Shown: positions 7,455 to 12,484 of the stretch, piece after piece
Numbering within the stretch: the stretch's first letter is position 1
How the letters are laid out: each line of letters starts with the position of its first letter
From: Coriobacteriales bacterium
GTDB taxonomy: Bacteria; Actinomycetota; Coriobacteriia; Coriobacteriales; UBA8131
Reading direction: 5' to 3'
Length of the DNA: 12,484 nt
Assembly (NCBI GenBank): GCA_031267175.1
Contig: JAIRZP010000104.1
Location: 1 to 12,484 of the forward strand
The notes under the pieces: generated by a model
Seen by the model: the letters and a program-made list of their open reading frames with translations, nothing else
Databases searched by the model: none
Told to the model about the DNA's origin: nothing
Translations under genes and position numbers: made by a program

Positions 7455-8519
7455 CTACTCGCCAAACCGCAACACGCTGGTGCCGATGGTTATCGTGTCG
7501 CCGGATTTGAGCATGGCGCTGGTCACCGGGCGGCCATTCAAGAGCGTGCCATTGGTCGAGTCCAGGTCAACGAGCTTCCACGTGCCCGTGGCATCCTGAG
7601 AAAGGCGCGCGTGAACCCGGGAGGCGTTGGCATCGGCTACGGTAATGTCGTTTTCTCTGCCGCGGCCGATGGTGAGTTTGCGATGATCCAGGCTGTACGA
7701 GCGTTGCTCCGAGGCATTATACAGCGTGGCCCGTCCAAGGGCCGCGGATGCTTCCGGCTCGTTTTCCCGGGATGGTGTTGCCTCGGCAAACACAGCGGGC
7801 AGCGGGGCTTCTGCGGCAAGTCCGGGGAGTCCCTTCAAGGCATCTCTCCCTCGTAAAAGCGGTGCCAGATCAGAGGAATCAGGCGCATCGACATCGGGCG
7901 CGCTGACAATCCTGGGGGATACTCCCTCTTGGTGAGCAGGCGCGTCGTCAATCTGGGCGGGCACGTCCAGGCCTGCGAACTTGCCGTTGGCACGGACTGG
8001 CTGACCCCTGTCATCACGGCCATACCTCGATGGAGCGGGAGCGGCATCACGGGGAGAGGCATTGACAGGAGCCTCTGCCCTTGCAGCTGATTCCTGGGGC
8101 GCCAATCCGTAGTACTCCAGCTCCTCATCTCTGAGCTTTTTGATAATGGGGGCAGAAACCACTTCGGCGATGACATCAAAACGGCCCTTTTTGAGGCCGG
8201 GATCAGGAATAAAGCGTACCAGGGGCCTGATATCAAACTCCATGCCGGCCTCGGTTCCCTTGGCATACAGGTAGTTCTCTATCTCGGAGGCCATCGTGGG
8301 ATAAAAGCCAAAGAGCCGTTTGTCGTCGCGCTCATTGACCAGGACGTTGTACAGCGTGGGGGCATATTGACGCCCGGAACCAACGAGCTTCTCCTTCTTC
8401 ATCTGCTTCTCGGCCTTTTTGGCAATCTGCGCAGGCTCAATAGGGCTGGAGAACACCGCGGCCGCCGCGCCATCCACCACATCCTCGACCCTGCTCTCAA
8501 AGTTTGACATAACGCTCAT
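7455..8519 (-). CDS. fhaA: FhaA-like protein: DUF3662 domain plus C-terminal FHA domain
   Basis: The 354-residue product starts with a DUF3662/FhaA N-terminal domain (about 1-125). A flexible Ala/Pro/Asp-rich linker follows (about 140-270), and an FHA domain ends the protein (about 275-352) with GRG (285-287), SRVHA (300-304) and STNG (321-324). In mycobacteria FhaA binds phosphorylated partners such as the MviN/MurJ pseudokinase domain and restrains peptidoglycan synthesis. The ATG at 8519 overlaps the stop of the upstream kinase (ATGA) and has GGAAGGG about four bases before it. A second ATG three codons in is less well placed. The linker is likely disordered. Confidence 0.95.
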   Translation of the reverse strand: MSVMSNFESRVEDVVDGAAAAVFSSPIEPAQIAKKAEKQMKKEKLVGSGRQYAPTLYNVLVNERDDKRLFGFYPTMASEIENYLYAKGTEAGMEFDIRPLVRFIPDPGLKKGRFDVIAEVVSAPIIKKLRDEELEYYGLAPQESAARAEAPVNASPRDAAPAPSRYGRDDRGQPVRANGKFAGLDVPAQIDDAPAHQEGVSPRIVSAPDVDAPDSSDLAPLLRGRDALKGLPGLAAEAPLPAVFAEATPSRENEPEASAALGRATLYNASEQRSYSLDHRKLTIGRGRENDITVADANASRVHARLSQDATGTWKLVDLDSTNGTLLNGRPVTSAMLKSGDTITIGTSVLRFGE

Positions 8520-10669
8520 GATGCCCTTCCTTTGCCTTTGCCTTTGCTAAGATCCGGCCTTGGCTGTACGCCCAACACAAGTAACAGCAGACAGAGAGCC
8601 AGGGCCAGGACAAGTCTCAGTATCGTAGCCGCCAGAAGCGCCAGGCTATCCGTTCCCACAAAGAGTACGAAGGAGAGCACATAGCCTGCCGCCACGATGC
8701 CGGTACCACACAGTGTTGCAAGGGTATATTTTACACGGCTTTTGCCGCCGATAAGTAGCGACATAACAACAGATGCCGCAAGCCAGCCTGCCAGGACGAG
8801 CCAGAACTCCGGCGTCGTACACAGGTTTATGAGCGGTATGAAGAGCTCGTTGCCGTTGGGCATCTGCATCAGCTCTGGCGCGGCACCGAGCAGATCCGCG
8901 AGTGGGAGGGCGCTCAGATGGCCGTAGAGCGGAGTGCCGTCAAAAAGCTGGCTGCCAAAACCCAGGAGCGAGGCAAAGAAGGCACTGGCGGTATCGGAGG
9001 CGACAGGGGCGGTGGTAAGCGAGAGCAGTGAGCACACAAAGCAGCCGAGGCCCGCGGTTCCAAGCGCACGCCGCCAGGTTTGAAAATATCCGGCCAGAAG
9101 GGGCAGGAGCAGAGGCAGGCCCAGTACGGCCAGGAGGGGAGAGAGCGTAAAGACGGTGGCATCCGTGGCGCTCTGCCTGCCGACGGCCGCCCACCAGGCG
9201 GAGCACGCGGCCAGGACCAGTATGCCCACCAGCCAGTTGCCGGTAAAGAAGAAGCTGAGCACCAGACAGAGCGTAGCCAGTGCCGCTCCCACACGGGGCA
9301 CGATACAGGCCGTAACGGCACAGACTGCCGTGATGGCAAGACGCGCGGCAAAGGCGGTGTCGAGCAGGGCCGGCGTGGCGCTCCCGGTGCTGGTTGCCGC
9401 GGCGGTGGCGGCCTGGGCCAGGGGTTCGCTGAGGTAGGGGAGTGCGCTGAGAGCAATCCAGGCCATGCTCGCCGCTGCCACGGCAGCCACCACGCGCGCG
9501 AAGAAGAGCTGTCCCCGAGCGCCGAGCCTTTGCCACAGGGGCAGGCTGGCGCCACGGGCCGCGCGTTCCTCTTTCCGCGCGGCGCGCTGCTGGGCACGGC
9601 GCTCCCTTCTGAGGGCCTCCTCCTCATCCTCGTATTCGTCGTCAGAGCTGCTCCATAACGGCACGGCAGCGTGGCTGCCCGGAGCGTCTTCGGCCAGGCC
9701 CTCTCCCGCTGCTTCGGAGCTGGTTTCGTCCGATTCGTCTGCACCCCTCAGGGCAGCTCCATCAGCGGCTTCAGAAAACGGCGATGCCCCCGTGCCCTCG
9801 AGAAATCTGGCCTCCCTGCCCACCCACGCCCTCACGAGCGATTTGAGCCTGCGGCGGCCCGGCCCCAGCTTGCCGAGGTAGGGCCTGAGTTCCAGCCAGA
9901 AGTCCGCCACCGAGGGAGGACGTGCCTCCCGTGAGGGGCTGAGCGCGCTCACGAGGGCCTCGTCCACGCTGCCCCCCAGCGCCGGGCGCAATTCTGAGGG
10001 TAGCGCGTACTGCTCGGCAAAGATCTGTTCGAGACTCTCCCGCGGGCTCAGGGCAAAGAAAGGGTTGGCGCCCGTGAGCAGTTGGTAGCTGAGCGCGGCC
10101 AGAGCCCAGAGGTCGGCGCGTTCGTCCACGGGCTCGCCCCTGAGCTGTTCGGGAGGCATATAGCCGATGGTGCCACCCTGAACCTCGCCAAAACCCTGTG
10201 CGCCCGCCAGCTCGGCCAGCCCAAAGTCGCTGACCTTGATGTGTCCGCTCTGGTCGATGAGGACGTTTGCCGGCTTGATGTCCAGATGCAGGACCTGGTT
10301 CTCGTGCGCGTATTCCAGCGCGGTTGCGATGCCCTCGAGGATGGTGGTGGCCACGTCGATGTCCAGGAGTTCGCTGGAGCCGGCCATGAGCTCCGCAAGG
10401 CTCGGGCCGTCCACGTTTTCCATGATGATGAGGGTCTCGGCGCCGGTATGCTCAAAGTCGTAGACGTTGACGATATTGGGGCTGGAGAGCAGGGCAGTGG
10501 TGCGCGCTTCTTCGAGGCTGGCTACCGGCAGACCCGTGCCCGTGGCAATGCGTTTGATGGCCACCCTGCGGGCGAGGCGGGTATCCCAGGCGATGATGAC
10601 ATCAGAAAAGCCGCCCCGGGCGCGGGAGAAAAGCGGTTTGTAGCGATGGGCAATGAGGTCGTGTTCCAT
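8516..10669 (-). CDS. Membrane Ser/Thr kinase with a non-RD catalytic loop and polytopic C-terminal region
   Basis: The 717-residue product has a Hanks-type kinase domain at about 9-265. It shows an altered glycine loop (ARGGFSDV, 17-24), VAIK (K39), HLDIKPAN (128-135, catalytic D130 and K132 kept), DFG (148-150) and PPE (172-174). The Arg of HRD is Leu129, so this is a non-RD kinase, and the activation loop lacks the TxT pair seen in PknB. A basic stretch and an acidic Ser/Glu-rich segment (about 300-352) follow, then an Arg/Ala/Glu-rich probable helix (354-372). About eight to ten hydrophobic segments lie between 386 and 702, with a Lys/Gly-rich tail. No PASTA or other known sensor domain is visible; the membrane part is not one I recognise. 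The gene starts 9 bp after mscL and overlaps fhaA. It heads the cell-wall cluster, where mycobacteria have fhaA first. Activity is likely but not certain. Confidence 0.92.
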   Translation of the reverse strand: MEHDLIAHRYKPLFSRARGGFSDVIIAWDTRLARRVAIKRIATGTGLPVASLEEARTTALLSSPNIVNVYDFEHTGAETLIIMENVDGPSLAELMAGSSELLDIDVATTILEGIATALEYAHENQVLHLDIKPANVLIDQSGHIKVSDFGLAELAGAQGFGEVQGGTIGYMPPEQLRGEPVDERADLWALAALSYQLLTGANPFFALSPRESLEQIFAEQYALPSELRPALGGSVDEALVSALSPSREARPPSVADFWLELRPYLGKLGPGRRRLKSLVRAWVGREARFLEGTGASPFSEAADGAALRGADESDETSSEAAGEGLAEDAPGSHAAVPLWSSSDDEYEDEEEALRRERRAQQRAARKEERAARGASLPLWQRLGARGQLFFARVVAAVAAASMAWIALSALPYLSEPLAQAATAAATSTGSATPALLDTAFAARLAITAVCAVTACIVPRVGAALATLCLVLSFFFTGNWLVGILVLAACSAWWAAVGRQSATDATVFTLSPLLAVLGLPLLLPLLAGYFQTWRRALGTAGLGCFVCSLLSLTTAPVASDTASAFFASLLGFGSQLFDGTPLYGHLSALPLADLLGAAPELMQMPNGNELFIPLINLCTTPEFWLVLAGWLAASVVMSLLIGGKSRVKYTLATLCGTGIVAAGYVLSFVLFVGTDSLALLAATILRLVLALALCLLLLVLGVQPRPDLSKGKGKGRAS

Positions 10670-10678
10670 CCCCGATGC

Positions 10679-11119
10679 CTAACGGACGTCCTTTGGGACC
10701 TTACTGGCATCAAGGATGGTTGTGCAGTTGGGGCAGCGCACGGCGGAGTCGGGTATCTGGGTGCTGCAATACGGACAGCTCATCGTGGGAGGGGCCTGCC
10801 CGAGCATCGGCTTGCGAGACAGCGCGTTAATGCCCTTGATGAGGAAGAAGATGACGAGGGCGGTTATGAGGAAGTTGAGGATCGACTGTATGAGGCTGCC
10901 GTACTTGATTACCGCGGCATCGCTGCCCTCGCCCACGGTAAAGCCCATCGAGGAGAAGTCCACGCCAAAGGTGATAAAGGAGATGAGCGGGGTAACGAGG
11001 TCGCCCACCACCGCGTTGATGATGGCAGTAAAGGCCGCGCCCATGACAACCGCCACCGCCAGATCCATGACATTGCCGCGGTTGACAAAATCCTTAAAGT
11101 CTTTCAACAGCTTCTTCAT
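10679..11119 (-). CDS. mscL: Large-conductance mechanosensitive channel MscL with C-terminal zinc ribbon
   Basis: The 146-residue product has the MscL signature: amphipathic MKKLLKDFKDFVNRGN, first helix with VMDLAVAVVMGAAF (18-30), periplasmic loop, and second helix (about 77-97) ending at FFLIKGINAL. MscL pentamers open under membrane tension to release solutes on osmotic downshock. In place of the usual charged C-terminal helix bundle there is CPYC-x10-CPNC (C115, C118, C129, C132), a rubredoxin-type zinc ribbon. The start is ATG at 11119. The ribosome binding site is poor (AGGCCT), and a promoter-like -10 lies only six bases upstream, so the mRNA may be leaderless. The gene sits 76 bp after lexA and 9 bp before the kinase gene. 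Confidence 0.95.
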   Translation of the reverse strand: MKKLLKDFKDFVNRGNVMDLAVAVVMGAAFTAIINAVVGDLVTPLISFITFGVDFSSMGFTVGEGSDAAVIKYGSLIQSILNFLITALVIFFLIKGINALSRKPMLGQAPPTMSCPYCSTQIPDSAVRCPNCTTILDASKVPKDVR

Positions 11120-11125
11120 AGGCCT

Positions 11126-11134
11126 ATGATACCA
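11126..11134 (-). promoter_or_regulatory. Candidate extended -10 element giving a leaderless mscL mRNA
   Basis: On the minus strand, TGGTATCAT (11134-11126) matches an extended -10 (TATCAT differs from TATAAT at one base). It ends six bases before the ATG, which places the expected transcription start at or next to the first base of the start codon. No good -35 is seen at 16-18 bases upstream, which is acceptable for an extended -10 promoter. Leaderless mRNAs of this layout are common in Actinobacteria. This promoter could also feed the kinase and fha genes. Confidence 0.5.
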
Positions 11135-11195
11135 GATGTGGCCTTGCGCGCACAGAGGCAGGGCGCAGGCGGAAAGCCGGGGAGCATATCAACCG

Positions 11196-11924
11196 TTACA
11201 TGGCTCTGAGCAGCGCAATCACCTTTCCAACGATCTTGGCATCCCGGGTGTATATCGGCTCCATGGAGGAGTTCTGCGGATGCAGGCGTATGCAGTCCTT
11301 TTCGCGGTAGAAGGTTTTGACCGTTGCGTCCTCACCCAGCATGGCGACGACGATGTCGCCGTTGTCGGCCGTGGCCTGTTCACGCACCACGACGTAGTCG
11401 CCGTCGTTGATACCGGCCTCAATCATGGAGTCGCCCTTGATGGTGAGCATGAAGGAGCCCCGGTCTCCCACGAGCTGTTTGGGCAGCGCAAAGCTGTCCT
11501 CCACGTTCTGATGGGCGTAGATGGGCTCACCAGCGGCCACTCTGCCCAGCAGGGGCAGTTCGATGATGTTACCGCTGCCGGCGCTGCCATAGCTGCGCTG
11601 CTTTGCAGCTGCTCCGGCGATGAGTGTATAGGGAGCCTCAGGCACAGCGGCCGCGTCGTCGAGCGTCTCGGGTACAGCACCCTCAGCATCCAGCTCCTGC
11701 CATCCCTTATCCAGAATGATGAGGGCCCGCGCCGAATCCCTCTCCTTACGGATGTAGCCCTTTCGCTCCAGACTCGTCAGATGCGTAAAGACGGTGGAGG
11801 GCGAGGCGAGGCCTACGTGCTCCCCGATGTCACGGACACTGGGCGGATAGCCATGCGTACGAGCGTACTCCGCGATATACGCAAGTACCTGACGCTGGCG
11901 CTTACTGATGGCATCTCTTACCAT
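11196..11924 (-). CDS. lexA: LexA, SOS-response repressor and self-cleaving S24 peptidase
   Basis: The 242-residue product has the LexA winged-helix DNA-binding domain (about 1-65), with SVRDIGEHVGLASPSTVFTH as helix-turn-helix. A longer than usual acidic/Ala-rich linker follows (about 75-118), and then the S24 domain. The autocleavage site is Ala131-Gly132 (GRVAAGEP), with catalytic Ser166 (GDSM) and Lys203 (ATVK). RecA filaments on single-stranded DNA trigger the cleavage and release SOS genes. The start is ATG at 11924, with AAGGGAGAG a few bases upstream. The upstream region holds an SOS-box-like site overlapping the promoter, as expected for self-repression. Confidence 0.97.
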   Translation of the reverse strand: MVRDAISKRQRQVLAYIAEYARTHGYPPSVRDIGEHVGLASPSTVFTHLTSLERKGYIRKERDSARALIILDKGWQELDAEGAVPETLDDAAAVPEAPYTLIAGAAAKQRSYGSAGSGNIIELPLLGRVAAGEPIYAHQNVEDSFALPKQLVGDRGSFMLTIKGDSMIEAGINDGDYVVVREQATADNGDIVVAMLGEDATVKTFYREKDCIRLHPQNSSMEPIYTRDAKIVGKVIALLRAM

Positions 11925-11966
11925 GGGGCTCTCCCTTGAAAACGGCTCCGGCAGACTTTGAGAGCA

Positions 11967-11995
11967 ATACTACCACGTTTGCGGCGCAAAGGCAA
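11967..11995 (-). promoter_or_regulatory. Candidate lexA promoter
   Basis: On the minus strand, TGGTAGTAT (11975-11967) is an extended -10-like element. TTGCCT (11995-11990) lies 17 bases upstream as -35. The -35 overlaps the SOS-box-like site and the spacer holds a short dyad, both suited to repression. The leader would be about 35 bases. Matches to consensus are moderate. Confidence 0.4.
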
Positions 11996-12484
11996 ACAAA
12001 TGTTCCCGGAAACTTTTCCGAGGTTGATTCCTATCGGAAGTGCAAAGGTATTGCACTAAGTCTGAGAGGGGCTTACAGCAGCGCGTCGCACGGAGTGCGA
12101 CCCTATCAAAACAATAAGGCGGCGAAGCCGCCGCATAGCGCGCGGTAAGCGCGCGTAAGCCCGCGACACTTATGTTAACAGCCATGTTGGTGAGAGAGCC
12201 CGGTGTGCACCCGTAGGTTCTTCCTATCGCAGCAGCTGCGGCAGCACCCTGATTGATGAACCAGTTTGCCTCTGCCTGAGAGATACCTGCTATGGAGTTA
12301 ATGGCACCCTGGCTTGTGTAGTCCACCCCATAGGCATAGGCGAGTTTGGAGTAGAAGGAGGCAGCAGCCTGATTGTAGGAGTTCGTTAAGGTCTGTCCTA
12401 CATAGAAGTTGTATATCTCGTTGATACCACCTGCTGCTTCCATCGCACGTTCATAGGAGCTGTTTCCTATGGCGTGTCCTGAGG
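11970..12484 (-). CDS. 3' part of an unknown gene, truncated, with a readthrough tail into palindromic DNA
   Basis: The frame is open from the right window edge to TAG at 11972-11970, giving at least 171 codons; the true start lies outside the window. The first about 105 residues look like real coding sequence. They are rich in Ala, Asn, Gln, Ser, Tyr and Gly (for example AYAYGVDYTSQ and WFINQGAAAAAAIG), without membrane helices or motifs I recognise, perhaps part of a surface, secreted or phage-type protein. This part is visibly less GC-rich than the neighbours, suggesting later acquisition. From about 12162 down, the frame runs through a palindromic element containing a terminator and on into the lexA promoter. 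The last about 60 residues are therefore probably not native: the gene may have lost its own stop through insertion or deletion. I call it a partial, possibly broken gene. Confidence 0.5.
   Translation of the reverse strand, partial: SGHAIGNSSYERAMEAAGGINEIYNFYVGQTLTNSYNQAAASFYSKLAYAYGVDYTSQGAINSIAGISQAEANWFINQGAAAAAAIGRTYGCTPGSLTNMAVNISVAGLRALTARYAAASPPYCFDRVALRATRCCKPLSDLVQYLCTSDRNQPRKSFREHLFAFAPQTW
11978..11990. promoter_or_regulatory. Dyad TTTGC-GGC-GCAAA in the lexA promoter spacer
   Basis: The five-base arms are perfect inverted repeats three bases apart, between the proposed -35 and -10 of lexA. An overlapping dyad, GTTTGC-n9-GCAAAC, shares its left arm. It may be an operator for a repressor, but such short palindromes also arise by chance. 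Confidence 0.3.
11993..12006 (-). promoter_or_regulatory. LexA-box-like operator upstream of lexA
   Basis: On the minus strand the site reads GGAACATTTGTTTG. The Gram-positive SOS box is CGAAC-n4-GTTYG-like, and both inner half-sites (GAAC and GTTT) are kept with the correct four-base spacing. It lies about 70-80 bases before the lexA start and overlaps the proposed -35. LexA-box variants specific to this lineage are not known to me. Confidence 0.5.
12039..12057. promoter_or_regulatory. Perfect dyad AGTGCAA-n5-TTGCACT upstream of lexA
   Basis: Seven-base perfect inverted arms are separated by five bases, about 115-130 bases before the lexA start. The geometry fits a dimeric regulator's operator. 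It can also be read as one more hairpin next to the palindromic element at 12069-12162. No T-run flanks it, so it is not a terminator. Confidence 0.4.
12069..12162. repeat. Compact 94-bp element with terminal inverted repeats and three internal hairpins
   Basis: The ends are perfect eight-base inverted repeats, GGGCTTAC (12069-12076) and GTAAGCCC (12155-12162). Inside lie GTCGCAC-GGA-GTGCGAC (12085-12101), GGCGGC-GAA-GCCGCC (12118-12132) and CGCGCG-n5-CGCGCG (12139-12155). GTAAGC occurs again at 12145-12150. A single strand could fold into a branched, cloverleaf-like shape. No transposase lies nearby and no target duplication is obvious. It may be a mobile or dispersed palindromic element inserted at the end of the neighbouring gene. 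Only one copy is in this window. Confidence 0.55.
12107..12132 (-). terminator. Rho-independent terminator of the right-edge gene
   Basis: On the minus strand a six-pair all-GC stem with a three-base loop (12132-12118) is followed by TTATTGTTTTG (12117-12107). This is a good intrinsic terminator. It separates the right-edge transcript from lexA. It lies inside the open frame of the partial gene. Confidence 0.65.

Noticed and set aside
11120..11195. Terminator between lexA and mscL
   Set aside because: The gap has GC-rich self-complementary stretches but no T-run on the minus strand, so I cannot support a terminator; readthrough from lexA is possible.
10082..11209. Plus-strand open frame of 375 codons opposite the kinase and mscL
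   Set aside because: It spans the antisense of two well-supported genes and the gap between them; long antisense frames are common in GC-rich DNA.
11136..11939. Plus-strand open frame of 267 codons opposite lexA
   Set aside because: It is antisense to lexA, which has all catalytic residues and a proper start; the antisense frame has no recognisable product.
12069..12162. Integron attC site or tRNA gene
   Set aside because: The fold is branched, but the attC core motifs (GTTRRRY and RYYYAAC) are not at the ends, and there is no anticodon arm, T-loop sequence or CCA layout for a tRNA.
12452..12471. Inverted repeat CATAGGA-n6-TCCTATG near the right edge
   Set aside because: It lies in the part of the right-edge frame that looks coding, without a T-run or promoter, so it is more likely chance within a gene.

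Overview
The window reads as a chromosomal segment of a GC-rich actinobacterium. Every supported gene lies on the minus strand. The best guess is class Coriobacteriia (the Atopobium/Olsenella/Collinsella type). This is inferred from an actinobacterial fha-pstp-SEDS-pbp-pknB locus, the fused SEDS/PBP gene, the GC content and GTG start usage; no rRNA or lineage marker is present to prove it.

Reading in the direction of transcription (high to low coordinates), the right edge (about 12484 to 12163) holds the 3' part of an AT-richer gene of unknown function. It runs, without a stop, into a compact palindromic element (12162-12069) that includes a plausible intrinsic terminator. Next come the lexA control region, with dyads and an SOS-box-like site, then lexA, the SOS repressor. 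Then follows mscL with an added C-terminal zinc ribbon and a promoter placed so that its mRNA could be leaderless.

The core follows as a tightly packed cluster with 4-bp overlaps or short gaps. It comprises a membrane Ser/Thr kinase with a non-RD catalytic loop and a polytopic tail, FhaA (DUF3662 plus FHA), FhaB (one membrane helix plus FHA), a PP2C phosphatase with one membrane helix, a 948-residue fusion of a SEDS glycosyltransferase (FtsW/RodA) with a class B penicillin-binding protein, and PknB with four PASTA domains. This matches the mycobacterial order fhaA-fhaB-pstP-rodA-pbpA-pknA-pknB, except that rodA and pbpA are one gene, no pknA lies between the PBP and pknB, and an unusual second kinase precedes fhaA. 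Expected logic: PknB senses muropeptides or lipid II through PASTA, phosphorylates Thr residues that FHA proteins read, PP2C reverses this, and the SEDS-PBP fusion polymerises and crosslinks septal or lateral peptidoglycan.

Downstream of pknB is a REP/BIME-like cluster of four related GC-rich palindromic repeats (867-1028), and then a QueG/reductive-dehalogenase-like double 4Fe-4S protein that runs off the left edge. I did not find a CRISPR array, an insertion sequence or an RNA gene. The most notable items are the SEDS-PBP fusion, the non-RD membrane kinase, the MscL zinc ribbon with its possible leaderless promoter, the BIME-like array, and the branched palindromic element that leaves an open frame running through a terminator.
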